From: CAZJAT01 sp964544145
GTDB lineage: Bacteria > Hydrothermota > 32-111
Length of the DNA: 64,000 nucleotides
NCBI GenBank assembly: GCA_964544145.1
Contig: CAZJAT010000007.1
Location: 1-64,000, forward strand
Direction of reading: 5' to 3'
The notes under the pieces were generated by a model, which worked only from the letters and a program-made list of their open reading frames with translations, searched no databases and was not told the DNA's origin. The translations under genes and the position numbers were made by a program. Shown here one piece after another: positions 16,511-26,446 of this stretch. Positions within the stretch are counted from its first letter, which is position 1. Each line of letters opens with the position of its first letter.

Positions 16511-18537
16511 TTTTCACCCCATTGGAATTTATGATATATTGCTTGCGCTATATTTAATATATGGTCTCCTGCTCTTTCATATGCAGAGAGGATATCAGCG
16601 AACACTGCATTGGATCCCATATCACACATATTGCTCTGCAATCTTGATATATGATTCTTTGCAAATATCCTTTCATTCTCATTAAGCCTTTCCTCAAGTA
16701 TAAAACATCTCTCAAGATTATCTTCATTGTATTTTTCAATATTATTATCTACAATTTCAATCATTTCCATAATAATCCTATTCATCTCTTCTATTTCTTT
16801 TTTCGCTTCATCACTGAGTTTGATATTCCTATCCAGATTCATTAGATAATTATCCAAGAGATTTATCGCCTGATCCCCTACCCTTTCTATATCATTTATT
16901 GAATGTATATAAACGGGTATTTGTTCAGCCTCTTTTTCAAATAATTCTTCCCTCGATATCTTGATTATATAATGAGTAATCTCATGCTGAAGAAAGTCCG
17001 TTTTCCTTTCCAAATGCTTTACATGTTCTACTTTCTCATCATTATTAGTGATTATAATAATTGTTGCTTCAGCAATGGATTGTTTAGCAACATCAATCAT
17101 ATATCTCATCTCTTTTCTCACCTGACCCAGCGCAATAGATGGATTATTCAAGAGATTATCATCAAGGAATCTTGTCTTCAACTCTTTCTCCGCAATATCA
17201 CTCTCTTTTATCGGTATAACCCTTTCCACGATCCTTCTAAGTACACCTGTAAATGGCAGGAATATAAGTGTGTTGAATATATTGAATATTGTGTGTGAAT
17301 TTGCCACATATCTTGCAATATTCTCACCTTCAAGATTATTCCCCGGGGTGACAAAATCAACAAGTCTCAGATATGCAGGAACACCTCGAATCTTGAACAG
17401 ATAAAATCCTATTATCATATACATAACACCTATCACATTGAATAGGGCATGAATCAAGGCAGCTCTCTTTCCTTGCCTGTTAGATGATAAAGCAGCCAGA
17501 GATGCCGTAATTGTTGTACCAATATTTTCACCAAGAACCAGAGGCACTGCCCCGTAAATATCAATAAGTCCCTGGGATGCCAGAACTATTGTGAGACCAA
17601 CTGTTGCTGATGATGACTGAACAATGACAGTAATAATTATTCCTGTAAGCATTGCAAGTATTGGACTGTGCGAGAAATTAACAAAGAAATCAATAATTTC
17701 CGGTGCCTTTCTAAGCGGATGAACAGTACTGCTCATCATTCCCATACCTAAAAATAGAAGCCCAAATCCGAAAATTACTTCACCCCAGTATTTATATTTT
17801 GATTTTTTTGTAAACAAAATAAGTATCACTCCAAGAGCAATTGCAGGTAGAGCATAATCACCCAATTTAAATGCAATAAGCTGTGCAGTTACTGTTGTTC
17901 CTATATTAGCCCCCATTATCACACCAATGGATTGTGCAAGTGTCATAATGCCTGCATTGACAAATCCCACAACCATAACAGTTGTTGCTGATGAGGATTG
18001 TATAATACTTGTCACTAAAAGTCCCATAATAACACTGAAAAAGGTATTTTTTGTAAGTTTTGATATAATATTTCTCATACCATCACCTGCAACCTTCTGT
18101 AATCCGTCAGACATGAATTTCATGCCGAAGAGGAATAGTCCCAATCCCCCTATTACACCAAAGACAATTTCCATCCAGTCCAATCCGAAGATCTGATAAT
18201 TAAAGACCCTGACAAGGGTATCCCTATAATAGATCTTTGCCATATAGATATTATTCTCCATTTTCCCCGATGTCTGCATATTATTCTTTATAATACCCTC
18301 ATTGCCGGCATTTACTTTATCAACAATCACACTGCCATTGCCTTCAACAACAGAAAATAATGCATAAAAATCAGATATATCCTGACCGCTGTCAGGAGTA
18401 ATGGAGATAACGACCGGTTTATTGACAATTGTATTTGTTCTGCTGTTGATTTGCGTCCACTCAGTATTGATTTCTAATGAGAATATAAATGTTGAAAATA
18501 AAAATAAACAAATAGCAAAAAATGTTTTTTTAATCAT
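16507..18537 (-). CDS. Na+/phosphate cotransporter family protein with PhoU-like domain
   Basis: 676 residues. A signal peptide is followed by about 95 residues of an extra extracytoplasmic domain before the first core membrane helix (about residue 123), which is unusual. The two inverted Na_Pi_cotrans repeats each carry a QSSSATT/QSSSATV motif in TSIIQSSSATTVMVVG and TVIVQSSSATVGLT, with GANIGTT and GENIGTT. Helical PhoU-like repeats form the C-terminus (about residues 460-670). The protein should import phosphate with sodium, or move other anions. It overlaps hisC by 4 bp and pgeF by 8 bp. Similar proteins with an N-terminal domain exist, but I cannot name this domain. Confidence 0.92.
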   Translation of the reverse strand: MIKKTFFAICLFLFSTFIFSLEINTEWTQINSRTNTIVNKPVVISITPDSGQDISDFYALFSVVEGNGSVIVDKVNAGNEGIIKNNMQTSGKMENNIYMAKIYYRDTLVRVFNYQIFGLDWMEIVFGVIGGLGLFLFGMKFMSDGLQKVAGDGMRNIISKLTKNTFFSVIMGLLVTSIIQSSSATTVMVVGFVNAGIMTLAQSIGVIMGANIGTTVTAQLIAFKLGDYALPAIALGVILILFTKKSKYKYWGEVIFGFGLLFLGMGMMSSTVHPLRKAPEIIDFFVNFSHSPILAMLTGIIITVIVQSSSATVGLTIVLASQGLIDIYGAVPLVLGENIGTTITASLAALSSNRQGKRAALIHALFNVIGVMYMIIGFYLFKIRGVPAYLRLVDFVTPGNNLEGENIARYVANSHTIFNIFNTLIFLPFTGVLRRIVERVIPIKESDIAEKELKTRFLDDNLLNNPSIALGQVRKEMRYMIDVAKQSIAEATIIIITNNDEKVEHVKHLERKTDFLQHEITHYIIKISREELFEKEAEQIPVYIHSINDIERVGDQAINLLDNYLMNLDRNIKLSDEAKKEIEEMNRIIMEMIEIVDNNIEKYNEDNLERCFILEERLNENERIFAKNHISRLQSNMCDMGSNAVFADILSAYERAGDHILNIAQAIYHKFQWGEK

Positions 18538-19216
18538 GCTCTCTCCAAATTATTGATAGATTTCTTTTTAAAGTGTCTCCCATTCTGTATGAAAACAGGT
18601 CATTATTATTGCAGACATTACACTGATTAATATGATTGATATTAGCATACGATTTCAGTGAATCATATATTATTCTTCTCAGGTCAATGCTTATCTTATC
18701 ATCTGATTTTACTGTGTATTTATCACTATATTTATCTTCAAAATAACCCTGCACTTCTTTTCCCACTTCAAAGTGTTCACTGCATATACCCTGACCTATG
18801 ATAACATCTGTTTCGCCCTTTAAATAGTGTCTCATCTCTTCAACAACACCGTTTAATATGCCTTTCCACCCAGCATGCACTATACCGAATTTTGAATTAT
18901 TCTCAGTTACAAAAAATATATTAAAGCAATCAGCAGTCAATATGAAGAGAGCATGGTCATCATTATCGGTTATCAGGCCATCAGCATCTGTCATTATATA
19001 CTGATCTGCTTTTATAATGCGCCGCGAATGAACCTGTCTGCTATGAATAATAATTCTATTTTCTATATTCAGCTGTTTGAAAAAATTCTGTCTGTTTTTT
19101 TTATTATCTTCATCATTGGAACTCATATCCCCCTCATTAAGCGAAGAGGATCTAAGTGAAATTGCAATTCTGAAAGGCAATAATGTGTTATCACTTAAAT
19201 ATCTGATATTATCCAT
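18530..19216 (-). CDS. pgeF: Purine nucleoside phosphorylase / polyphenol-oxidase family (YfiH/PgeF)
   Basis: 228 residues, with the full set of family motifs: HSRQVHS, LTADCFNIFF, IVHAGWKGIL, GQGICSEHFEVG, and CNVCNNNDLFSYR. The conserved metal ligands His, Cys and His are all present. Members were first called laccases and are now described as purine nucleoside phosphorylases/adenosine deaminases; the family also has a peptidoglycan-editing member. It lies between RecJ and the phosphate transporter with short spacing. GGAAG precedes the ATG. Confidence 0.88.
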   Translation of the reverse strand: MDNIRYLSDNTLLPFRIAISLRSSSLNEGDMSSNDEDNKKNRQNFFKQLNIENRIIIHSRQVHSRRIIKADQYIMTDADGLITDNDDHALFILTADCFNIFFVTENNSKFGIVHAGWKGILNGVVEEMRHYLKGETDVIIGQGICSEHFEVGKEVQGYFEDKYSDKYTVKSDDKISIDLRRIIYDSLKSYANINHINQCNVCNNNDLFSYRMGDTLKRNLSIIWREHD

Positions 19217-19218
19217 TA

Positions 19219-20925
19219 TTATGCTTCCGCTTTTAAGTCCTTTATTTGCAATTGAATTTCATCCTTGCCCTGAAAATTGTTTCGTTTTATATAGTATACA
19301 ACATTCAGCTTTTTTGAATCATCAATAATAAGTTCCATATGTTTCTTTCCTCCATTAAACCATATGCAGTCTATTGATTCATTCCTTGTGCCAACAGAAA
19401 ATCTCAGATGTTTATTTTTAAACATAATAGGATAACCAATTACATTGATATCCCGCGTTACAAACAGCGGCATTGGATTACCATACCCGAATGGGGATAA
19501 TAGACGAAGTTTTTTCTCAAGATTGTCATTTATCTCTTCCAGTGTTATCTCTGAATCCACTTCAATAGACCTCATTCTGTCTTCATCTGCAAGAGAGTCA
19601 TCTGCAAGCTCTTCAAATTTACTTGTAAATGCCTCCAGATTTTCTTTCTTTATGGATATGCCTGCAGCCAGTTTATGCCCGCCGAATGACTCAAGAAGAT
19701 TACCCACTTCTGTCAATGCATCATACATATGAAAATCAGGAATGGATCTTCCGCTACCTTTTCCCAATCCATCATTCAATGATATCATAATTGTAGGTTT
19801 ATAGTATTTTTCAACAATTCTTGAAGCAACAATCCCTATAACACCTTCATGCCAGTTTTCGCGTGCAAGTATAATTGTGTTATTTTTATATAGCTGTCCG
19901 TTTTCAATTATATTGATTGCCTCTTCATATACTTCCTGGTCTATTTTCTTCCTTCTTATATTTTCTTCATCAAGATTACTTGCAATGATATCCACTTCAC
20001 ATTCATCATCAGATATAAACAGCCTTACCGCTTCATTTGCATCAGACATCCTGCCAACGGCATTTATTCTCGGTGCAAGCACAAATCCTATATGAAATGA
20101 AGTGAGTGTATCCATTGATATACCTGCAATTGAGCATAATGCTCTGAGACCCAGATTCTTAGTTTTACGTATACTGTTTAATCCATAGTATGTGATAATT
20201 CTGTTCTCATCAATAAGAGGAACCACATCTGCCACTGTTCCCAATGCAACAAGGTCAATATATTCTTCAATATCATACATATCCTGATTGGTGGATTTGA
20301 GATAGCCCTGTATGACCTTCAATACAACACCGCATCCTGCAAGATATTTGAATGGATATTTATCATCATATCTATGAGGATTCAACACTGCTTTTGCATT
20401 CGGGATGTTTTCCATCACCTCATGATGATCTGTAATTATAACATCAATGGCATTCTTGTTTGCATAATCTATTTCCTTGAATCCTGTTATTCCGCAGTCA
20501 ACTGTAATTATGAGATCAACATTTCTGTCAATGGCTATATTAATTCCTCTTCGGGAAAGACCATAACCGTCTTCTACCCTATTGGGTATATAATAACTGG
20601 GTTCTAAACCGTATTTGCTCAGGAAATTACACATAAGCGCTGTTGATGTTATCCCATCTGCATCATAATCACCGAATATCATAACATTCTCTTTTTTATC
20701 AATGGCTGTCTTTATTCTGAAAATAGCTTTTTCCATATCCTTCATTAAAAAGGGATCATACATATTTTCCAGTTTAGGATAGAGCAAGTTTTCAATTTCC
20801 TTTCTATCATCAATCCCGCGATTCATAAGGATATCAATAATTATTCGCGGTATATTCAAATCTTCGGCTATCATCCTTGCTTTTTCAGTTTCCTCATGTT
20901 TTCTAATAAGCCAATTTGTTTTCAT
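19219..20925 (-). CDS. recJ: Single-stranded-DNA-specific exonuclease RecJ
   Basis: 568 residues, normal for RecJ. DHH-domain motifs: FGDYDADGITSTAL, TVDCGI, ITDHHEV, NPHR, and GCGVVLKVIQGYL. The DHHA1 domain contains SFGGHKLAAGISI, and the C-terminal OB-fold-like region is present. RecJ degrades single-stranded DNA 5' to 3' in recombinational and mismatch repair. The gene overlaps radA by 4 bp, so the two repair genes are coupled. A second, shorter DHH/DHHA1 protein occurs at 32093-33253. Confidence 0.95.
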   Translation of the reverse strand: MKTNWLIRKHEETEKARMIAEDLNIPRIIIDILMNRGIDDRKEIENLLYPKLENMYDPFLMKDMEKAIFRIKTAIDKKENVMIFGDYDADGITSTALMCNFLSKYGLEPSYYIPNRVEDGYGLSRRGINIAIDRNVDLIITVDCGITGFKEIDYANKNAIDVIITDHHEVMENIPNAKAVLNPHRYDDKYPFKYLAGCGVVLKVIQGYLKSTNQDMYDIEEYIDLVALGTVADVVPLIDENRIITYYGLNSIRKTKNLGLRALCSIAGISMDTLTSFHIGFVLAPRINAVGRMSDANEAVRLFISDDECEVDIIASNLDEENIRRKKIDQEVYEEAINIIENGQLYKNNTIILARENWHEGVIGIVASRIVEKYYKPTIMISLNDGLGKGSGRSIPDFHMYDALTEVGNLLESFGGHKLAAGISIKKENLEAFTSKFEELADDSLADEDRMRSIEVDSEITLEEINDNLEKKLRLLSPFGYGNPMPLFVTRDINVIGYPIMFKNKHLRFSVGTRNESIDCIWFNGGKKHMELIIDDSKKLNVVYYIKRNNFQGKDEIQLQIKDLKAEA

Positions 20926-22229
20926 ATATTCTCCAATTCACTAATTTTCTTTATACGTATTATTTCCAGATCACTAATATCAATATCAGCTGAATGTGGT
21001 ACAATAATCTTCTTTATGTTTAGGTGTTTAAGATGTTTTATTCTTATTATAGCATCATTTTTCCAGACTATCTCTCCTGATAAATTTATCTCACCGATAA
21101 ATGCTGTATCATTTGCAATCAAATTGTTGCTGAATGATGAATATACTGCATTGATAAATGCAAGATCGCATAATGAATCATCAAGACCAAGTCCTCCGGA
21201 TACATTGACAAACACATCCCTGTCTCCAAGATTTACAGACATATATTTATCCATAATACCCAGAAGCATCTGCAATCTCTTGTATTGAATTCCTGATGCA
21301 ATTCTCTGAGGTATACCATATTTTGAATATGTTACAAGTCCCTGCACCTCCACTGCAACCGGAATACTGCCTTTCATTGTGCATGTTATTGCTTTCCCTG
21401 TACCCCCTGTTCCGGTAAGGGTAACTGCATCTATATTATCCACAATATCCAGGCCATCACTCTTCATGTTCATAAGCAGCATTTCATCAGTCGACCCGAA
21501 CCTGTTCTTCACAGATTTGATTATTCTCATATTATTATCAAGCACATCAAGTATAAATACACTGTCAACCATATGCTCAAGTGTTTTAGGCCCTGCAATA
21601 TTTCCATCTTTTGTTATATGACCAATAATAATCACTGTAATGTTTCTCTGCTTGCATATCTTTGATATTTCACCGAGAATAAACTTCACCATTGTCGGAG
21701 AACCTGCAACCCCCCTATTTTCAGAGCTGTTTATAGTCTGTATTGAATCTATAATAAGCACAGTGTAGTCTTCTTTTTCAGCAATTGCTATGATGTCTTC
21801 ACTGTCAGGCGATATCATGAGATCTGTATTGTTCTCTCTATAGGAAAGACGTTCAAAACGCTTCTTAATCTGCAGCGCTGATTCCTCTCCGCTTATATAC
21901 AGAATTTTCTCATTATTGAGATTATTCATGATATTAATGGTAAATGTTGATTTACCTGAACCCGGAGCGCCTGCTATCAGGATAATCTCACCTTTCACAA
22001 ATCCGTCTCCGAACAATCTGTTCAGCTGTATGTCCTTTAACTTTATATTCTGATAATTATCCTCATGCACATCATCAAGCTGTACAATAGTAATTTTCTT
22101 ATTTTCTTTTCTAACTGTACTGTCAATAAGAACCATTGAATCCCACATATTGCAATTGGGGCATCTGCCATACCATTTCAGCGACATATAGCCGCATTCA
22201 TTGCATCTGTATTGGGTCTTCTTCTTCAC
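20922..22229 (-). CDS. radA: DNA repair protein RadA/Sms
   Basis: About 435 residues. An N-terminal C4 zinc finger (CNECGYMSLKWYGRCPNC) leads to the RecA-like ATPase with Walker A GAPGSGKST, LIIDSIQT, and the RadA-specific KNRFGSTDE. The C-terminal Lon-like domain is present (NVSGGLGLDDSLCDLAF...GEINLSGEI). RadA promotes branch migration in homologous recombination. The GTG at 22229 is preferred: it gives a 4-base GTGA overlap with mlaD and sits six bases after AAAGG; the in-frame ATG at 22235 would adjoin that AAAGG. Confidence 0.95.
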   Translation of the reverse strand: MKKKTQYRCNECGYMSLKWYGRCPNCNMWDSMVLIDSTVRKENKKITIVQLDDVHEDNYQNIKLKDIQLNRLFGDGFVKGEIILIAGAPGSGKSTFTINIMNNLNNEKILYISGEESALQIKKRFERLSYRENNTDLMISPDSEDIIAIAEKEDYTVLIIDSIQTINSSENRGVAGSPTMVKFILGEISKICKQRNITVIIIGHITKDGNIAGPKTLEHMVDSVFILDVLDNNMRIIKSVKNRFGSTDEMLLMNMKSDGLDIVDNIDAVTLTGTGGTGKAITCTMKGSIPVAVEVQGLVTYSKYGIPQRIASGIQYKRLQMLLGIMDKYMSVNLGDRDVFVNVSGGLGLDDSLCDLAFINAVYSSFSNNLIANDTAFIGEINLSGEIVWKNDAIIRIKHLKHLNIKKIIVPHSADIDISDLEIIRIKKISELENI

Positions 22230-23008
22230 ATACATCCTTTCAGTAATTTGTTTGAAGACATATCCTTAATTAATTTATCCAGCTCTTCAATGCTATTCAT
22301 CAGCTTAATATACATTGAATCACTTGTGCTGAGGCTTTTAATGGAATTGTTTTCATTCCTATATATTTCCAATTCTTCTTTAATAATATTCGCCGAGACT
22401 GATAATGTGTCTAATAATGCATTAACACTCCATCCTGCCTGATTTAAATTTTCTGCTATATTTACTACGTTTTCCCCGCTAACATCAATTAATTCATTTA
22501 TACCGGTTATTGTTCTACTGAGAGAATCCACTATAGCCTGAATACTCTCCCCTGAAGGAATCGTTTCAATTAAGATATCCTTCATGTCCTTCAAAAGAAT
22601 CGACATACTTGCAATTGAAAAATCATATGATTCACCCATCAGAGTATCTGATTTATAATTATATGGCTCTCCAATGACAGGGTATATCATAATATATTTT
22701 GTTCCGCCTATTACAGCATAATCATGGATTCCTGCATATGCTGAATTACTTAATTTTACATTGTTATTTAACTGTAGTTTCACAAGTACAAAATCACTGT
22801 ACAGTTTAATGCCGTCAACCCTTCCGCATTTAACGCCTCTTATGCGCACCTCATCATCACTTCTAAGCCCATTTACATTGTCAAATTTAATATTTATATA
22901 ATTGGTGTTCTTACCGATGCGTATTTTATTCATGAAAACACTGACAGTAAATATTGCGGCAATTGAAAACAGCACAATAAAACCGATATAAAATGCTTTA
23001 TTATTCAT
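22226..23008 (-). CDS. mlaD: MlaD-family (MCE) lipid transport protein
   Basis: 260 residues. One N-terminal membrane anchor (residues about 5-25) is followed by an MCE domain: FDNVNGLRSDDEVRIRGVKCGRVDGIKLY. The C-terminal half is predicted helical with repeated VDSLSRTITGINELIDVSG-like text, probably a coiled stalk. Working with the ATPase and permease upstream of it, the protein should carry phospholipid between inner and outer membrane. Order in the operon is mlaE, mlaF, mlaD; they overlap by 7-8 bp. Confidence 0.9.
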   Translation of the reverse strand: MNNKAFYIGFIVLFSIAAIFTVSVFMNKIRIGKNTNYINIKFDNVNGLRSDDEVRIRGVKCGRVDGIKLYSDFVLVKLQLNNNVKLSNSAYAGIHDYAVIGGTKYIMIYPVIGEPYNYKSDTLMGESYDFSIASMSILLKDMKDILIETIPSGESIQAIVDSLSRTITGINELIDVSGENVVNIAENLNQAGWSVNALLDTLSVSANIIKEELEIYRNENNSIKSLSTSDSMYIKLMNSIEELDKLIKDMSSNKLLKGCM

Positions 23009-23726
23009 ATATACCTGCAGCTTTTGAATATTTTTTTATTATTTCATCCTCTGATGCAAGGAATTCTTCTCTTGTTCCTATAAATCTGACGCTTCCCTCA
23101 TCAATTAGAAGTATCCTGTCAGTAAAATCTATGAATCCCCTCATATCATGGGTTATAACAATTGTTGTTCTCCGTTTCTTGAGAAACAATTCCCTAATCA
23201 GATCAATAATCGTCTCTGATGTCAGAGGATCAAGGCCTGAAATAGGTTCATCATAAAATATAATGTCCGGATTATTGACCATAGCTCTGGCAATTGCAAC
23301 TCTTTTCATCATTCCGCCTGATAACTCATGCACCTGTTTGTCTCCTATATCAGGCAAATGAATGGTTTCCAGTATTTCATTGACTTCATTATGATAATCT
23401 CTGTTTCTGTATCCGCTTGAAAGCGCCATTGCTACATTCCCGTAAACATTCATTGAATCAAAAAGCGCATTATTCTGGAACAATACACCCATTCGCTTCC
23501 ACACTTTATCAATTTCCTTATATGATGATTTGTGCATATTGGTTTCAAATATTTTTACATCACCTGAGTCAGGTTTTAGAATTCCAAGTATTGTCTTTAG
23601 AAGAACCGTTTTACCGGAACCGCTTTTCCCTATTAATGTAATCATTTCATTCTCTTCCGTTTCCAAATTGATATTCTTTAATCCTGCATCACCCAATGCT
23701 AATGACATGTTTTTTATATTCACCAT
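23001..23726 (-). CDS. mlaF: ABC transporter ATP-binding protein MlaF
   Basis: 241 residues with Walker A GKSGSGKT, Q-loop, signature LSGGMMKRVAIARA, Walker B IIFYDEPISGLDP and the H-switch in TIVITHDM. The MLSGGMMKR form of the signature motif is characteristic of MlaF. It powers MlaE/MlaD-dependent phospholipid transport at the inner membrane. It overlaps mlaE by 7 bp and mlaD by 8 bp. Confidence 0.93.
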   Translation of the reverse strand: MVNIKNMSLALGDAGLKNINLETEENEMITLIGKSGSGKTVLLKTILGILKPDSGDVKIFETNMHKSSYKEIDKVWKRMGVLFQNNALFDSMNVYGNVAMALSSGYRNRDYHNEVNEILETIHLPDIGDKQVHELSGGMMKRVAIARAMVNNPDIIFYDEPISGLDPLTSETIIDLIRELFLKKRRTTIVITHDMRGFIDFTDRILLIDEGSVRFIGTREEFLASEDEIIKKYSKAAGIYE

Positions 23727-24469
23727 ATGAATAACATCCTTGTAAGGATATAATCCAATACTATTACTGCAACAACTGATGCAATAACAGACACTGTTGT
23801 CACCCTTCCCACTTCCTTTGAACCGAAACCCGCATTAAAAGCAAAATAGCTTGGCATGAGTACTGTGAAAAAACCGAAGAATGTGCTCTTTATCATACCG
23901 CCGAATATATAAAAAAGATTAAAATTTTTCTGTGTTCCTTCCCAGAACACATTTGCCGGAATATTGAGTCCCGCAACTGCAATCAGAAATGCTCCCAAAA
24001 TAATCATTATCTCTACCATTATTGTCAAAAAAGGAATAATGAGCGTTGCTGAAACAATTTTAGGCATTACAAGATATTCAATCGGATTAATGGACATAAC
24101 GCGCAGGGCATCAATCTGGTCACTAATCTTCATTGATGTCATCTCAGCGGCTATGGATGAACTTACCCTTCCGGCAAATGCAATGCCCGTAAGTAATGGC
24201 CCTAATTCAAGAAGGACTGATTGAGTTACCAGAGTTGACAGATATATCATTGGCAGATAATATCTCATTTGAAGTGCAATCTGATAAGATGCCACCATAC
24301 CTATGAAAAAAGCTCCAAACAGAAGAACAAATAATGTATTTATGCTTATGTCGTACATATCATTTAAAATAATATTTCTGTATCTGTAAATATATTTAAA
24401 TGATCCGAATACCCTGTAAAGGAAAATGGACATCTGGCCGGATTCACTGATAATGGTCTTTACAAACAT
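23720..24469 (-). CDS. mlaE: ABC transporter permease MlaE
   Basis: 249 residues with about six membrane segments and the MlaE hallmark ELGPLLTGIAFAGRVSSSIAAE followed by EMTSMKISDQIDALRVMSINP. It forms the membrane channel of the Mla lipid transporter. It shares a one-base junction with dnaB, which lies immediately upstream on the same strand, so replication and lipid-transport genes are cotranscribed. Confidence 0.93.
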   Translation of the reverse strand: MFVKTIISESGQMSIFLYRVFGSFKYIYRYRNIILNDMYDISINTLFVLLFGAFFIGMVASYQIALQMRYYLPMIYLSTLVTQSVLLELGPLLTGIAFAGRVSSSIAAEMTSMKISDQIDALRVMSINPIEYLVMPKIVSATLIIPFLTIMVEIMIILGAFLIAVAGLNIPANVFWEGTQKNFNLFYIFGGMIKSTFFGFFTVLMPSYFAFNAGFGSKEVGRVTTVSVIASVVAVIVLDYILTRMLFIW

Positions 24470-25788
24470 TATGAGTGTTCCGGAGCACTTGAATATGCTT
24501 TAAGTTTGAATTGTGTCTTTGATGGATCAAATAGTATGTCTATATCTCCGATTGGACCATTACGCTGCTTTGAAAGTATAAGTGTTCCATTGTCAAGTTC
24601 AGCGCCTGATTCAAAATTTCTGTGTATAAACAGAACCACATCCGCATCCTGTTCTATGCTTCCAGAATCCCTTATATCAGATAATACAGGTTTTTTATTT
24701 TCCCTTCTCTCTGGATTCCTTGAAAGCTGTGCCAATGCAATAACGGGTATTTCAAGTTCCTTTGCAAGTAATTTCAGCGACCTTGATATTTCTGTTACTT
24801 CAATCTGTTTATTTTCAGCTCTCCTTCCCAATCTCATCATCTGCAGATAATCTATAATGAGAAATTCCAGTCCCCTGTCCCTCTTTATTCTTCTTGCTTT
24901 TGCTTTCACATCTATCGGGGTTCCCACTGTTGAATCATCAATAAATATCTTTGATTGGGAAAACTCATTGAGTGCGACTGTAATATTATGATAATCTGTT
25001 GATGTTATCTGTCCCTGTCTCAATTTTTGTCCAGGTATCTGTGCATGAGTGCAAAGCATTCTCTGAATCAACTGATCAGCTGTCATTTCCAATGAGAATA
25101 TCAATCCTGAATGCTTGTTGTGTACACATGCATTCAGCAGCATATTCAAAGCAAAACTGGTTTTCCCTACACCGGGCCTTGCCGCAATTATTATAAGTTC
25201 TCCGGGATGAAAACCGGTTGTCAATTTATCAAGGTCATCAAATCCCGTAGGAATTCCTGTTACTGCTTTTTGTTCTTTCCGTATTATTTCTATTTTCTTT
25301 TTAATATCATCAACTCTATCACCTATTGTAATGACATCCTGTTTATATCTATGCTCCTGCACCTTGAATATTTCGGATTCAGCTGCATCAATAATCTCGT
25401 CAATTTCATTTTCAGAATAACACTGCTCCATAATTTTTTTTGATGTATCAATAAGATGCCTTAAAATGTATTTCTCTTCAACAATCTTGATATATTCATC
25501 AATATTTGCTATATATTCCAATTCTGATGTTGTGCTGTTTATATATTCTTCGCCTCCGGCTTCGTCAATCTTCCTTGTCTTGCGAAGTTTCTCTTTTACA
25601 GTCAGCAGATCTGTTTTATCATTACTGTCATACATATCTGCAATTGCTTTGAATATAATACGGTTTTCATTAAAAAAGAAATATTCTTCCTTTATCTTTC
25701 CCATTACTTCATTCAGTACAGAGGGTGCATCTAACAATACTGCGCCGATAACTGCCATTTCTGCTGATTTTGAATAAGGCTTATCCAT
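24469..25788 (-). CDS. dnaB: Replicative DNA helicase DnaB
   Basis: 439 residues. The N-terminal domain (SAEMAVIGAVLLD) is followed by the linker and the RecA-like helicase domain with Walker A ARPGVGKTS, FSLEMTADQLIQRM, IIDYLQMMR, and RDSGSIEQDADVVLFIHR. It unwinds DNA at the replication fork. The family length and motifs are complete, with no intein or insertion. GGAGGAG precedes the ATG, and the gene overlaps the uracil-DNA glycosylase by 8 bp. Confidence 0.96.
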   Translation of the reverse strand: MDKPYSKSAEMAVIGAVLLDAPSVLNEVMGKIKEEYFFFNENRIIFKAIADMYDSNDKTDLLTVKEKLRKTRKIDEAGGEEYINSTTSELEYIANIDEYIKIVEEKYILRHLIDTSKKIMEQCYSENEIDEIIDAAESEIFKVQEHRYKQDVITIGDRVDDIKKKIEIIRKEQKAVTGIPTGFDDLDKLTTGFHPGELIIIAARPGVGKTSFALNMLLNACVHNKHSGLIFSLEMTADQLIQRMLCTHAQIPGQKLRQGQITSTDYHNITVALNEFSQSKIFIDDSTVGTPIDVKAKARRIKRDRGLEFLIIDYLQMMRLGRRAENKQIEVTEISRSLKLLAKELEIPVIALAQLSRNPERRENKKPVLSDIRDSGSIEQDADVVLFIHRNFESGAELDNGTLILSKQRNGPIGDIDILFDPSKTQFKLKAYSSAPEHS

Positions 25789-26446
25789 TATGCTCCTCCA
25801 TTACTTTTTTTAATGACCGTAAATCTGATGCAATCCTCTGTCTCAATCTTTCCTTTGCATCGCCTTTCTGCATTAGAAGGGCTGAGGGATGATACGTAGG
25901 TATTACAGTGATATTTCCATCTATAGTGAATCTCTGTCCCGCAACATCCTTCATCTTCACTTCCCTATTGAGAAGAAAAGCAGTTGCATATCTGCCCAAA
26001 GCAAGAATCACTCTTGGCCTGATAACATTTATCTCATCCATGAGAAAATGCTTGCACGTTTCTACCCATCTTTTCTCGGGATCTGCATTGTTTGGCGGCC
26101 TGCATTTTACAACATTGGATATATACACATCTTCTCGCTCTATATTTATATATTTTAACATCTGATTAAGTTTTTCTCCTGCTTTTCCGATAAATGGTTC
26201 ACCTTTCATATCCTCATTCCTGCCGGGTGCTTCGCCTATAAGCATGAGTTCTGCATTCAGGCTGCCATTGCCCATTACTTTTTTGTTCACAGTATTTATT
26301 AATTCACATTCTCTGCATTTATTAACTGCTTTTTTTATTTCCTCATATGTCAATATATCGATTTTGGATTTGATCTGAAAAGATCTGTTATAATGTTTTT
26401 TTTCAAATTCAAGTTTTTTTATCAATGCACTTACAGCTTCATGCAT
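25781..26446 (-). CDS. Uracil-DNA glycosylase, family 4
   Basis: 221 residues. The iron-sulfur cysteines C44 and C47 (KCRECEL) and two further cysteines (NVVKCRPP, ETCKHFL) are in place. Active-site blocks are GEAPGRNEDMKGEPFIGKAG and the late TYHPSALL. It removes uracil from DNA at the start of base-excision repair. Overlaps with dnaB and coaBC are short (8 and 16 bp), so it belongs to the housekeeping run. Confidence 0.94.
   Translation of the reverse strand: MHEAVSALIKKLEFEKKHYNRSFQIKSKIDILTYEEIKKAVNKCRECELINTVNKKVMGNGSLNAELMLIGEAPGRNEDMKGEPFIGKAGEKLNQMLKYINIEREDVYISNVVKCRPPNNADPEKRWVETCKHFLMDEINVIRPRVILALGRYATAFLLNREVKMKDVAGQRFTIDGNITVIPTYHPSALLMQKGDAKERLRQRIASDLRSLKKVMEEHNG

Noticed and set aside
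25889..26165. Open frames of 80-90 residues on the + strand
   Set aside because: They lie antisense to the uracil-DNA glycosylase gene, which has full motifs; no ribosome site or family similarity.
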